The notes: generated from the sequence alone by a model not told the origin. A DNA stretch of 64,000 nt from Lineus longissimus (GCF_910592395.1 NC_088318.1:2978001-3042000); one strand, 5' to 3'. Shown: positions 37,030 to 49,337, counted from the stretch's first letter. Numbers and translations are program-made.

Positions 37030-40000
37030 CTCCGTCTTCAAATTCGATGTTGTCAGATTCGTTAAATTCCTTGACGCTGAAGCACCACATTCGGTCGTTC
37101 TCTGGCGACTTTCCGGCCTCGTGTTGTTGAATTTGTCGCACGCTCTCGTTCCGCATATGCTTCATCGTACGCACGTGCTGAATCAAATTCAATTTTGCCT
37201 TCGTCGAATAGCTACACAACGAACAATGGTAGTACTTCCGTTCGGATTTGATACTAATTTCGCCATTCAGAAGATGGCGGAAAAGCTGTGAGCTCGGCTC
37301 GTGACGCGGGTTAGCCGCATGCATCTGTAACTTGTGTATACTATTCGTATAGTAATCACATGCATTACACTTGACCTGAATAGGGTTACTCATGTTCATG
37401 TACTTCAGGCGCCATTCGTTACTGGTGCCGCCCTCTTTGATGTGATTGACAAGCTGCAAGCGTTGAAGATGCTTATCCGTCTTACAGTGCAACTGAAAGT
37501 TTGCCTTCAAGTTGGTTTTGTAGGAGCAGAGCTGGCACATGTAGTTTCCACTGGCGACCATGACGTTGTCATCAGGTTTACTCTTGGTTCGGTCAACCTG
37601 CATGTGCTGGTGCAAAGCCTCCAAAGAATCGGTCGAAAACACGTTGCATACAGAACATTGGAATATTTTGCTTGGTTCGTCCTCGGTGCCATTAGCTGGA
37701 GCCTGCGCTTGATCCATGGCCATGGTCAGGTCGACGGGGGAGTTGGTATCCACATTGCCAGGCACTTGCGGCATGAACATTGACTGGTCGTACGGGAAAG
37801 GAGGCAGGGCTGGCGTGAGGGGCGATGGTATCCCCATCATTGCCGTGTCCTGGCCGCCATACAGCGCCAACTGCATCTGCATGTCACGCTGCATGTGCTT
37901 CACGTTCTGCTGCAACACCATCATGTTATGCGTATGCTTCTCACTTGTCATATGAATACGCAAATTACGCGCGACGTTAGTTTCGTAGTTGCAAACATCG
38001 CATCTCCAGGTCGGTTTCGGCTTCAGTTGCTTATTCTTTGCGGCAGCGTTTGGATCCGGTGTCGGCGCGGGCTGCGGCGCATGTTGCTGAGGTGGTAGCT
38101 TGATTTCTGAAGTACCATTCTGGAGTTCCTGAATGTTATTGATGTGTTTATCTGACTGCATATGGATGCTGAGGTTACCTTTCGTCGTCGTCGAATAGTT
38201 GCAGACATCACAGCGATACGGCTTATAGCCGCAAGTATAGGCTTCGCCACGAGCCAGACGCGGATGAGGCTGATGGGTAATACAGTAGATGCATTGCGTA
38301 TCACTGTCCGGATGCTTCTCTTTCATATGGATCTCCAGGGTCTCCTGATACTTATAATGCCAGTTGCATTTCGGACATTTCAGAGTCTTACACGAGTTGC
38401 GCGAATGCATCATAGTCATGTGGCCACCGAGTGACCGTGATGAGCTGAGAATCATATCACATTTCGGGCACTCAACACCCTGAGCTTTACCCTGAGGGTG
38501 GTCCTCGCAGGTCTGTGGCATCATAGATGCCAAGTGGGCCTGTAGCGGGCTCGGGATTTGCCCACCAAAATGCAGAGGCAGCGTTACGTTTGAGCTGTTA
38601 ATGGAAGAGAGGGAAAAGTCTTTTGGACTACTGCGTGAGATCATACTTCCAGTACTGTACGGAAACCCTAGATCATTACTCGATGTCAAATCAGGCAGGT
38701 TATTATTGTTTTTTATCACATCGCTATCCAGATTCGAATCGTCCATTTCCGAGGTGGGCGTGACGTTACCCGATGGCGGTTCGTCTCTCTCACTGTCACT
38801 GGCGTCCATTTTGTGATTGATAGATTCTGATGATGCAACGATGGATGATACGTCATTTGATGACACCTGAGATGACATGGCTGCTTTTGATTGGTGTTCC
38901 ACTGGTGTAGGTTTAGTGGTATGAACGAAACTAACGTTGGTGTTACTCTGTGCGATACTGGATGAGGGGAAAGTGGAACGTGGTGTACCACTTTTGGGAG
39001 AGTGGCTAGATTTTGTGCAATTTGGAAGGTTGGGCTCGAGGAACGAGAGGAGCGGATCTTTCTCTTTCCCAAGCGCTTGGATAATGGCCGACGCGTTCTT
39101 TCCCGACATGATTTGTTTTTCCTCCTCGTTTAGTACCATACTATGCTCACCGATGGCGTGAGCGACAAACGATTTAGCATATCCGAATGAAAGTTTACAT
39201 ATAAAACACATGAGGATAGGTTTGGTTGGAACTGTTTGTGTATCCATATGTAAATTCCTACTGGGTGATTTCCCTGCTAAGTCACGCACACCAGAATCAT
39301 TCAGATCGCTACAGTCGGGTTTCATATCATGATCAGATTTGGCCTCCGTATTCTTTTTGCCCGAGCGTAAATCGTAGACACGGTAGCTGTGCATTATGGG
39401 GGCTTCCGGATAGGATTTCTGTTCAGAGAGCATGTAGAAGTGATTATAAAATGCCGGGTTCTTACTAACGTAAAATGCATTGGCGATCTGAGGATAGACA
39501 GGGATTTGGGAAGTGGGGATGACTTTCCCTTTCTGCTCGATGATGCTTCCCTCGACCTGGGGGACATCGAGTAGAGATTCGCCATCGCTAAGATCAGAAT
39601 CAGCGCCCTCTATAATATACGCGGACCCATCGGGATTATAAACGATTTTCCCGTCAAAACTCTCGACATCGCTCAGCATATCATCCTCCTCTGACTCCTG
39701 ACGATCAACCTCCATACTTTCCTCGTTTTCACAATTTTCCGCCTCCTTTTGAGCACATTCTTTGGTTTCGATAGAATTGAAAGACATGGCGTTAATTTTT
39801 TCACAGTTTGTCGTAACAGCCGGCGACAACCGCTGTGTATTCCTATCCGATTCCTGCAACGAATCGTTTGCAATAGCACTAGTTTCTACATTGTTACATA
39901 AATTCAAAAAATTTGTATTTGAGTCTGTTTTAGCACCATGGAGTTCCTTATATGCCTGGTTGGGTGAATTTTCTAAATTTGTGACGCTATCGTTGTTTCC

Positions 40001-40087
40001 TATACTCGGTGGCCCGCTGTTGTTAAGAGTGTCCACCATGTTGCGGAGGCACTCCACGACAGCACCCGATGCATCTTGAGCAGCCAT
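37030..40087 (-). CDS. ZFHX3: ZFHX3/4-type zinc finger homeobox protein, first coding exon (residues 1-1019)
   Basis: This exon encodes the N-terminal third of a very large nuclear transcription factor of the ZFHX3/ZFHX4/zfh2 family. The ATG at 40087 has a strong context (AAGATGG) and an in-frame TAA four codons upstream, which fixes the start. Features in order: an acidic region near 121-170 containing the family block KIVYNPDGSAYIIEGADSD; a region near 203-244 ending HSYRVYDLRSGK; and C2H2-type fingers at about 294-315, 540-561, 571-592, 626-648, 696-718, 811-829 (the least regular), 851-873, 907-929 and 955-977. The stretch CIYCITHQPHPRLARGE at 599 is near-identical to vertebrate ZFHX3 from what I know of that family. 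PVDLT at 784-788 resembles a CtBP-binding motif. The exon ends CGGAG|GTAAG at 37030 in phase 1 and joins residue 1020 in the exon at 18602. Identity is near certain; assignment to ZFHX3 rather than ZFHX4 is not meaningful for a pre-duplication ortholog. Confidence 0.97.
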
Positions 40088-40144
40088 CTTGGCTTGTTAT
40101 CTGATCACAGGCACGGGATGACCATATCACTGGAAACACTCAAA
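40088..40144 (-). promoter_or_regulatory. ZFHX3: 5'UTR segment and probable splice acceptor of the ZFHX gene
   Basis: Immediately upstream of the start codon the minus strand reads TCTCCTTTTGTGTCATTCCAG, a pyrimidine-rich acceptor with AG at 40146-40145. This would give a 57-nt 5'UTR portion in the coding exon. An in-frame TAA lies at 40099-40097. Vertebrate ZFHX3 and ZFHX4 also start translation in the second exon after a non-coding first exon, so a distant 5' exon is expected to the right. A second, weaker AG lies about 15 nt downstream. No RNA evidence is available here. Confidence 0.6.
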
Positions 40145-40597
40145 CTGGAATGACACAAAAGGAGACGTGATAAGTTTCGTTGTTAGAAATGGAATAAAAT
40201 AATTGCATGTTTTACTTCTCAATACAATAAACAATAAATTTGAAACAGAAAAAAGAAGTTAGCATCGCTAAACCATGCCTGGAGCCCTGAATATACCACT
40301 GGTTGTGATTGTGAAGTAAATTACCTACAAGCTAAGTCAATCATGCCGAGTTGGAATGAAAATCTGGAATTAAATGAATAATTTAGAAATTATATCATCA
40401 ACCAAACAGAACTGGGAAGATCTGAAAGGTGACAAAATCATTATCTGGAATTTATATGCTAAAAAGATAACTTTCTTTTTAAATATTGAAGTTAAAACAA
40501 GACATTTTCTCATCAATCAATCAATGTCAGAGATATATATCAAAATGTCTCATAGCTAATCGTAATCAAGGAAATCAAATTTCACATCATGAACTTC

Positions 40598-41165
40598 CCC
40601 TTGCCAAAGGTTGAAAAAACTACGTATCAGGTGAAAAAAGTTAAAGCCCTGGTCAGGTCATGTCATCGTTATACATGCGATTTACTACTGGGTGTAACAT
40701 AAAACTAGTCCACTACTTCTTAGCCAAATGTTAAACAAAATACACATCAGGAGAAAAAGTTTACGACACAGGAAGATCATGTCACAGTGATACATGCAAC
40801 TTACTACTGGGTGTTTCATAAAATAAAGTCATAAAAGTGCATCAACTTTTTAGAGGCCTGTGTGTTAACAGAGGTATTGAATTCTGGTTAGTATTGAATA
40901 CATTTCTGAAGTTACCACTTCACAATGACATGCAAGGCTGAAGTAATTTTACAACAATTTTCTAAATTTTGTGTGTTTTTTAACACCCAGTATACATGTA
41001 ACTTGCTAGTCGTACAGCAGATACACAAATATATTCAATGAGAGGTGTCCAAAGGAGAAAACAAAATAATCCTGGTATTTCGGCAGTGTTTTATGTACCA
41101 CCCAGTAGTAAGTTGTGTGTATCCGGTACTGTGATATGATTACCACAAAGAAAATGCTATACCTA
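40598..41165. repeat. About 120-bp repeat: two direct copies and one inverted copy
   Basis: A block ending ACATGCGATTTACTACTGGG (about 40598-40704) recurs diverged at about 40718-40824 (ending ACATGCAACTTACTACTGGG). A reverse-complement copy lies at about 41089-41160 (CCCAGTAGTAAGTTGTGTGT), where homology continues through CTGTGATATGATT. It is likely an unclassified short mobile element. It sits 0.5-1 kb upstream of the coding start. Confidence 0.65.
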
Positions 41166-41674
41166 TCAAAACGATGATTCTGAAAGCCTGCAAGAGTATA
41201 ATATCCTGAATGAAACCAAAAGGTCTGGTTATCCATGACTTTGAAACACACACAAATGTAGACCAAACATCACCAACACTACCCAATTAAAAAACAAAAT
41301 AGTCCATTAAATATGCCTTGAAATATATGGCTATCAGTTGATGGACAAGAATGGCGTTGGATAATTACATCACTTATTGAGATGCCAGCTGGCTTATGTG
41401 GGCCTTTGTCTACGCTTAATTACTTGTGCCATGTGCCGCGCAACAAATGGCAATGCAGGCTTTATTAGCCTCCTAGGCCTAATTAAACGAAAAATCTATA
41501 GGGCTTTGTATATGACACGCATCAATATTTTTGAATAAAATGAGCAGGCATATCCAATATTTATTCATTTGACATGCTCTAGTTTCATCGACCTAAGACT
41601 GCTTTATTAATCAATTTTAGTGAGAAATTGACACAAACTATAGGGAGAAATTGACACAAAGGCCATGCTGGAGC

Positions 41675-41684
41675 ATGACGTCAT
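41675..41684. promoter_or_regulatory. Perfect CRE/ATF palindrome
   Basis: ATGACGTCAT, the 10-bp palindromic CREB/ATF site, about 1.6 kb upstream of the start codon. Just before it, GAGAAATTGACACAAA occurs twice (about 41621 and 41645). Confidence 0.4.
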
Positions 41685-41827
41685 TTCTATCTTGGTGTCC
41701 CCAACCTACTCTTTATCTAAATTAAGGTTTATAATTTCAACCTTTCCAGGAAATGGTCTTTGATCTAAGCTCGCATGCAAGTTCCCATTATCAATTGGTG
41801 AAGGGCGGGCCGAATTCCATCAATTTG

Positions 41828-42095
41828 AAAAACCAACTCTTCCATGCAGAGTCGGTTTTCAATCAATCTAGAACTCCTCATAATCACACTGATCAATCGA
41901 ACTGGTTGTTAGTAACCCGCTCCCCGAGACTCAAAATCTACACACATCCTTTAACCTTCGTAAAACAATGGCCGCCACCCAGGATTTTGTAAAACCAACT
42001 CATCCACGCAGAGTCGGTTTCAATCAATCTCTAACTGCTCATGATCTCACCTAATCAATAGAGAGGCGATCAGTAACGTGGCCTAACACTCAGCG
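41828..42095. repeat. Tandem duplication, period 162 bp
   Basis: AACCAACTCTTCCATGCAGA at 41831 recurs as AACCAACTCATCCACGCAGA at 41993. Similarity continues for about 100 bp (GTCGGTTTTCAATCAATCT / GTCGGTTTCAATCAATCT, then ATC..CAGTAAC and CTCA). Only about two copies are present. Confidence 0.75.
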
Positions 42096-42381
42096 AACTG
42101 TTCGCCCGCAATCAATCAATGTTTGGTTTTAATTTAGAAATTAAACACACACTAATCACCAACCAGCGTATGCATATGGGTCACGAATGCAAAACACGAT
42201 GTGGCGAGACCAATTAAATATCTTGGGTAGCGTCCCGTAACAATTAGGGTTCTACACACGGTGGCCAGTGGTGGTCATGGCCTCAAGAATTGCCCAGACG
42301 ATTCATTATCAGTTTTCCCAAATTTATACAAAAAAAACCCAACTCAACTAGTCCAGCATCTTTTGCACACTGGGGTCATCC

Positions 42382-42735
42382 ATAAATAAATATAAATAAA
42401 TAAATAAACATAGAATTTGTAAAGCGCCTTTCCAGGTCACCCTGCTCAAAGCGCAACCTCCTCTATTTTTTGAAGTGAAGATTGAACAAGTGTGTTTTAA
42501 GAAGGGATTTGAATTGGGTGAGGGTCTCAGCAGATGTAATTGCTTTGGGGAGTCGATTCCAGAGACATGACCCCTCCTCTTGCTTAGGACCTTCCCTTTC
42601 TACATGCTCCTCCCTCAGCATATGTATCCTCGTCTTTTGACACCTTAGTGCAATTGACAACCTCTGCTTGAATACCTTTAGGAACATTCTTTTGGCAAAT
42701 AAACTACTACACATGCTGGGACCAACTCTCAACCA
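42382..42735 (-). mobile_element. 3' fragment of a non-LTR retrotransposon (CR1/L2-like LINE)
   Basis: On the minus strand an open frame ends with LWNRLPKAITSAETLTQFKS followed by LLKTHLF, the hallmark C-terminus of CR1/L2-type reverse transcriptase ORFs. It is followed by a 3' tail, GGCGCTTTACAAATTCTATG and then TTTATTTATTTATTTATATT-type simple repeats (42382-42409). The element is 5'-truncated; catalytic RT domains are absent, so it is dead. Clade assignment is by resemblance only. Confidence 0.8.
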
Positions 42736-45614
42736 ATCACATCACACAAAACTATTGAGGATAAGCCGCAAAAAGGTTTACAGAAACAGGGCAAAAAATT
42801 GGAGTGGCCGAATGTCTACGCCATTTTCAGCTCATTAAGCGTGGACACAAGCGGCTCTATAAGCACGATTGCTTTTTCTACTCATTAACCTGCTGGGCTG
42901 TTAGCATTGTGGAGAATACAACACCATACATGGCCTGTTATGATATGGGCGAGATTTCTATCGTAGCTAGGCAGACATGTTGGATTGAAGAGTTTTGTTT
43001 CAAATCGTGATAATTTGAATTTAAACTTGATTAGGACGTGAATGAATAATGGAACAGGTAAAAGGATGCACCTATGCTATGCCTGACCCCAGCAGTTATT
43101 TACAGCCGACACACAGGGTGAAGTTTCTTGTAGTGGCTAACGCAGCCGGAAATGCCCTGGTGCTGTCAGGGCCTTGCAGAGGAAAACTGGCTGACAATGC
43201 CGAGTAAATGCAGGCAGTCCCCCATAAAAGGTTCGATTTAGCCTTACGCAGAAAACAGGCAACCATAGCCAATCCAATTGGCTCCTTCGACCGGAGCAAC
43301 AGAAAAGGCCATCCATCCTATTCAGCCTCCTACCACCCCAGCAATATCATATGAAAGGGCTCCCCTCCGCTGCACAACAGTACTAATCAATATGCCCTGC
43401 CACTTCACAGTCACAGCAATTAAATCGAGATCACTGTGAGCCTGGCCTACAAGGACGAGACCGAGTCCGACACGAAGCCATGACAATTAATTACACCGTC
43501 GCTCGCAGCCCGCCATCTGAGATACGGAGACGACGAAACCAGAAAAAAATGTCTGACAATGCCAACGGAGGCTTAATTAGTCATGAAAGGTACTACCCTT
43601 GTATGTCCCCAGCTGTGTGTGCAATAAGAGAACGAGATCGCAGAAAAAAATATTGTTGCTTTGCCAATATTGACATAATTGGTCAACAAAACTTGTGAGG
43701 ATCTACCATCAGTGCCATAATAAGTTAGCACTTTTTTCAAAGCTGCTTGAAGCACCTTTTTTAAATTTCAAGAGGCGGATCGCTAGAAATTTGCAGGCAA
43801 GAAAATGATTTTTTTTCCCAATCTGAGATGTTTGGGTCTACAGTATCCAATACTAATTAGGAGTCCTCCTCTTGTTTATCATCTGGCCTCTCAGAGAGAG
43901 CAATCAGCGAAGAAAAAAAACAGCAATGACTCGACAATGGTAACCTTGCCTTGATTAGGGATAAAAGCTACCGCTATACACACTCAGCTACCAATACAAA
44001 GACTTAGCTTCGTCTCATGTGTACGTATTGATGTACCTTTATCAGCAATTGGAAAAAAATGCTATCATTGGCCAGAGTTTGTAGTAGCGCTTCATGTATA
44101 GGACTGGTTTTGTTCTAATATAATGCTTCTCCCTTGCTCCCTTTTTCTCGTGATGGCCACTACTGTGTTTTAGACAATGGCAGCCTTAAAGGGACTCACA
44201 CAGAGTTGTGATGGTTTATCAACGCTGGCAGGTTGCATCAGTATTTGACTTCACCATACCATATCATTATCACAAGACAAATCAATCAACAAGAAATCGA
44301 CAAATCAACAAATGTCGAGAATCTGAAGCAAAGAAATGATCAACAATAGACCATGAAATCGACACAATTCAGCCTTAATTGAGACATGAAACAAACAGAG
44401 ACCTTACCTTAAATGAAGACCCACCGCAGTCCCACAAACTCGCTAATGGTACTGATATGATACATCTGTCTACAATACACAGCCAATGTCATTGCTGGCC
44501 CTCTCATAACCAATCTAATACAGTAGCGCTTAATGCAATTAAGCTCGTGACAAAACCAACCTTCGCCATATAATTACAAGCAACAATAATTCTCTGAACG
44601 AGTTTTAATTAACATCGCACAGAGGCCGCACTAACCATGACATACGTTTTTCGACACCGAGCAAAAATGGCTAATGCACAGTCTAGGTTTCCTGCGAGGG
44701 AAAATTACATATCTCTGTTTAATTAGATAGGTAATTACCTTGCATACACTGCGGGCAATGTAAAGATCAGTTATCATGAATGTACGGGGACAACAGACTG
44801 CTAGCTTACTATCAGGGCGAGTCGCGGTAATTCTAATGCAAGATATCAAGTCACATGACCTAAGGATACAAAATGTTGATTACAGAAGGATCAACGCAAA
44901 CAGTTTGTAATTAAATCGATTCCTTTTTGGAGTTTGACTGGAATCTCCATGGTTTTGTACATACAATGTACTGTGGGTTAGGGTCAACTTACATTGACAT
45001 CAAGCAAGTACGGTACTGATTTGCAATTAGGAAATCGGGACATAAGCAAAAAGTCACGAAATTCAGCTTATCACTCAGTGCAAATAACCATTAAGCTTTT
45101 ATCAGTAGATTCGCCTCGAAAGGCCATCCTCATTGGACAAGGTTATGAGGAAAGGGAGGATCAAGTTAAGCAAAGATTTATTGTAATTTTTTTACATGGT
45201 GCATCTAATTCAATTGTAATGGAAATCAGATTAGAAATATCTTGTCGAAAAAAATTATGAGATTCAAAATTATTACTTCATCAGACCTTAATCTGTTGAT
45301 TTCTTTGCAGAAAGAAGATCAAATACAACACGAAATGGTCTCGTTAAGATTTTAATCTCAGACACTTAATATTCACCAAAAATGGTTAGAATTGCCATCA
45401 GTTTGATATGGGGATGAAAACATCGCAGATTCAATCTGACATGCACGATGCTCATAAAAATTCAAAATCGAGCTTGTAGCTGGAAGTTGATGATAAACAG
45501 AATGATTAGCTCTGATCTTATCAATCCTGTCATTAATTAGAAAAAGAGCACAACTTTGTTGAAATTAAGACAATTTAAAGGGATTTGATTTATAGCTTTT
45601 GTTCATTGGTCAAA
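42736..45614. other. Upstream region: no gene seen
   Basis: AT-rich non-coding DNA, probably a 5'UTR intron or intergenic. No exon, RNA gene or recognised repeat. Confidence 0.65.
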
Positions 45615-45667
45615 ACCTCTTGACATGACCATTCACTGGAAAGCTCTTCAAAAGCACATTCTGAAAA
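45615..45667. repeat. Solo, diverged copy of the 64-bp repeat found at 51980-52330
   Basis: CTTGACATGACCATTCACTG followed by GAAAGCTCTT matches the unit of the tandem array 6.3 kb away. It ends at the left tip of the large palindrome. Confidence 0.7.
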
Positions 45668-45890
45668 TGTGACCCGCTCTACCAAAACTAGACGCTTGTC
45701 GCATCTGAACTTGCCAGGTTGATACGGACTTGTTGTTCATTTCCCTATTGCAGACCTTTTGTGAAATCTATTACAAACTGATTTGGTCACATTTCACAAA
45801 AGGTCTACAATAGGGAAATGAACAACAAGTCCGTATCAACCTGGCAAGTTCAGATGCGACAAGCGCCTAGTTTTGGTAGAGCGCGTCACA
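45668..45890. mobile_element. Near-perfect 223-bp palindrome (foldback element or hairpin-RNA source)
   Basis: Arms 45668-45767 and 45791-45890 pair over 100 positions with three mismatches and no gaps around a 23-nt spacer. The tips read TGTGACCCGC / GCGCGTCACA. Two of the three mismatches would be G-U pairs in a minus-strand RNA, the direction of ZFHX transcription. There is no coding capacity and I see no clear target-site duplication. It is either a young foldback/MITE insertion or a locally generated inverted duplication. Confidence 0.85.
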
Positions 45891-47140
45891 AATGTTCCTC
45901 AAACAAAATGCTGAGCATTGTCAGTCCCATTCAAAATGTACTAAAATTGCCATTTCCACTGAAACACTCCAATGAGGGCACCAGTTATATGTAACTTTGC
46001 ACACTCTCATTGCTCGTAAAGCATCTGTCTAAAATCCAAAAGAACTAATTGGTATCCCTGACGACCGAAAATGCACCAAATTTGAAAATTTTATTATACT
46101 CACCAGAAACAACCTAACTTTGGTCTTTCAAATCTCACAGTGATTTTCCAGTCGATGAATTTTTCAAATACAATTAATGAAACACACTAAACAATGCCTA
46201 AATAAGAAATACATGGTAATTTTAATCTGCATTGTGTAATTTTTATAGCAATGAATTTAGGTATAGTGTACGGATTATATGTATTTATCAGTAATTAGAG
46301 ACGATGGATTAACGAAATGTCAAACACGTCTAATGTAGGACTTTGACTTTAACCCATTAAATAAAAGTAATTAAAGGAAACGTATTGAATATAAATTTCA
46401 AGATTAAGTATGAGGTAATTAAGCTCTAAAATGGAAGTAATTAGAGCCAAAAGCTGATTTAAACTATTTAAGAACATATTTTATTAAATCAGAACTTTTT
46501 ATCAAAAGATGTCCCGAGGTTTTTTCCTCATTTTCTTAAAAGACCAGAAGATTAATGGGTTCCCAAATGAGCTTTTGTGACCGAGATTAGTCATTTGCTA
46601 TTAAGTCTTAAAATGTTTTAGCAGCGGATTATTTCAAAGTGAAAATATTATTTGTTCAAGTATGTCTGTTTTTTAACTCTTTCATTATTTATAGGTACTT
46701 AATCCAAAGTTTTACAAGGTTTAATGAGCAGTGATTAATTTTTTTCGAAATTGAGTGCCAAGACACTACGCCAAGAAAAAAGTTAAATTTCCTGCCACGC
46801 TGCGTTTTGCTCTCTTGATTTCCTTGCCCCGTCTATACCTTATAATACTATGTAAGGTAAGGGGGTACAACTAAAGACACTGTCACGATACAGCAGCTCG
46901 TGAGGGTATCGTGGCCACTGAATAATGCACAAAATCATGGAAATTGAATTGACGGAATTTAATGAACACAACATGAAGTGAAAAGATGAAAATTTACAAT
47001 CCTTTGGAAAAGTGACCATTGGTACATGTGGACGGTTCGGAGATGGCCGCGCTTGACCTGGAACAGGGGTGCCACCGCTCTGACAAGAATGACACTAATG
47101 TCGCAACATTCTATTAAGACAGGAAGACAGGACGACTTTG
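45891..47140. other. Upstream region: no gene seen
   Basis: AT-rich non-coding DNA dense in ATTA motifs. A partial match to the end of TIR family 1 (TATGTAAGGTAAGGGGGTAC) lies near 46850. Confidence 0.6.
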
Positions 47141-47235
47141 TCGCACCACGGTACAATTATAGCATCTGTGTGCATTAATGTGTACTGTGTCTACATTGTA
47201 GGGACAATAACTATAATTGCACCACTTTACCTTAT
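47141..47235 (+). mobile_element. TIR element family 1, copy C (MITE-like)
   Basis: The left part reads CACGGTACAATTATAGC, the interior CTGTGTGCATTAATGTGTACT, and the right end ACTATAATTGCACCACTTTA followed by CCTTAT. It shares orientation and interior with copy A. The left terminus is eroded. Confidence 0.65.
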
Positions 47236-48700
47236 AAGAAAGCAACTTGTCTCACTGTCCAAAGCTGTCAAAAGGCTAGCACTAATTAACAACCAAAACC
47301 CTGATTAACTTGTAGTCGATATAACCGATAGATATTTTTCCATCAGCGATGATTGCTTGCCTAGACCACCTGTGTCACACGAGGAGAATCTCGCTAATTA
47401 TAATCAACAAAGATACTTTGATCGGGCATTAATCAGACCTTTCTTATGAGCCGGCTTCATGCTGAGATGAGCAAAATGACCAATGCATTATGCAGGCAAT
47501 GTATGGGAGATGTACTAAGATCATAGGTCAACTGGAAATGGAATACAAATCAGATTCATTCCAGTTCAACTTGGCCTTGACATTTTGCATACATTTTACA
47601 CAACATGCAAAAGAGTTAAGCTCAATTCTTGGTGAAATTAACTGAGTTTCTATCAATGTTTCATTTCACCTATTGAAACTCATCAGAGTGCATTTATGTA
47701 CACAAGTCTGTATAAATGCACTGGTATCGACAGTCTTAGACTGAATCAGAACTCGCTATAGTTTAATACTCGTATCATGAAACATTCATCGCGTTTCATA
47801 CATCCACGGCACAATGTAGACGACACAGTTATTAACGATGGTTATAATGACTAGCGCATATTGTTCTTGCGTTAACGACGGACATTTTGATTAGCTTAGC
47901 TGGCCAACAGTCGTAACAGTATGGCAGGTGCCAATGGTGGAATGATCTCCATCTCCTCGATACCTTATTTGTACTTGGCCGGGATATTTTGAGAAAAGTT
48001 CCATTTTTTTGTAATTAGCCCAAAACCGTTCCAACAATGAAACAAATGGTACCATGAGAGAGTGCTGACCAAGAGCTTTCAAACAAGTGGTAATGTCACT
48101 AGGTTTTGGAACAATTAATCTGCTGTTGAGGGGCAAGAAAACGATGAAAGACCAGGTATTATGTGTAATTACTCATAATTCAATAGGATTTAACAAAAGA
48201 ACATTCATGTTTCTTAACTACAGTTAGGCAGAATTAGCTAAACTTTGTTACTTATTGATGTTCTAGATCTAACCCTATACATCTATTCTAATATCACACC
48301 CAAAGGTATCAGCAAGAGAAGTCATTTCAACAGAAAAATCATTCAAATCCTCAAAAGACACTTTCTAAAGGGTTTCAAAATGTTACATAAACAATCGAAG
48401 CCCTAAGACAAACGTTACACAAACCGAGTGAAATACGACACAGAACTCTGATGTCGCTACACATGTAATCAACTAACGCATATTTAACGCAGGAGGACTA
48501 ATTTTAGATCAAACCGTGTCACAGTTATTATCACTCGGATCTTAAATGCGATTTACGTTTTGATATTCGAGATTATTCCAGTAATTTGCGAGCGAGCGCT
48601 AGGTTTATCGGTTCGATACTGAAATCGTACTTTTTCTCGAAAGTCGCACAATTGTTCGGTGTTTGTTTACATTTTGCCGCGGGATCATACAGAAGGTGAT
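47236..48700. other. Upstream region: no gene seen
   Basis: Non-coding DNA, becoming CpG-richer toward 48.6 kb next to the promoter candidate. Confidence 0.6.
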
Positions 48701-48758
48701 CCGGGTCGTTACGATCAGTGGCGGCCATTTTAAATAAGTAGTTAGCGTTTTATATGCG
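48660..48758 (-). promoter_or_regulatory. Candidate minus-strand promoter (TATA plus YY1-like element)
   Basis: The minus strand reads CGCATATAAAACGC (48758-48745), a good TATA box. About 25-30 bp downstream comes AAAATGGCCGCCACTG (48731-48716), a YY1-type element often found at start sites, then CpG-containing DNA (CCCGCGGC). The orientation and position, 8.6 kb upstream of the coding start, fit a non-coding first exon of the ZFHX gene. This is motif evidence only. GCCAT-type motifs occur elsewhere in the window, so chance is possible. Confidence 0.3.
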
Positions 48759-49098
48759 TATCGATCGTGCTAAATAATCTGAATAAAGTCTTTATGTTTT
48801 AAGCTAGTCTACCTTTCATCACTTGCCACTCGATATCGAAGAATCAGATTTCAAATTCAAATGACGTCGTATGACATTTTTTAATGTAGAAAACGTGCAA
48901 GTATAGCATTTCAGTCTTAAATGATGAGTAGCCTTATTATGATTAACGAATGTTAGAGATTCATTTTGCCATCAATGTTATATCAACATTAATTTTGATT
49001 TGAATTGTTGAAAAGAATTGAGGTTGTTTTGCCCCAAAGTCACTTCACCTACAGTCTCTTGGCTGTTTAACTTATTATTTACAAATTTTTGGGCAAAT

Positions 49099-49262
49099 AA
49101 CTTGGCAAATCACATCATTTTTTGGCAAACAACTTGGCAAATCACATCCTTTCTGGGAAACAACTTGGTAAATATCAATATTTCTGGTAATTAACTTGGC
49201 AAATCAAATCATTTCTGGCAAACAACTTGACAAATATCAATATTTCTAGGAAATAACTTTGC
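49099..49262. repeat. 31-bp minisatellite, six copies
   Basis: AACTTGGCAAAT recurs at 49099, 49131, 49162, 49193, 49224 and 49255 (spacing 31-32), joined by diverged CATCATTTCTGGCAAAC linkers. Confidence 0.85.
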
Positions 49263-49337
49263 GACATTGGGTGTCGATTCATGCTCCCTTCAATTTCAAT
49301 ACAACTCCCCAAATACTGCTTTAACTCACACAAGGGG

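Noticed and set aside
37334-37783. Plus-strand 149-codon open frame
   Set aside because: It is the antisense shadow of the zinc-finger exon 1; similar shadows lie opposite exons 3 and 4.
1-40144. Homeodomains of the ZFHX protein
   Set aside because: I looked for WFxNxR-type helices in the joined reading frame and found none; they should lie beyond the left edge.
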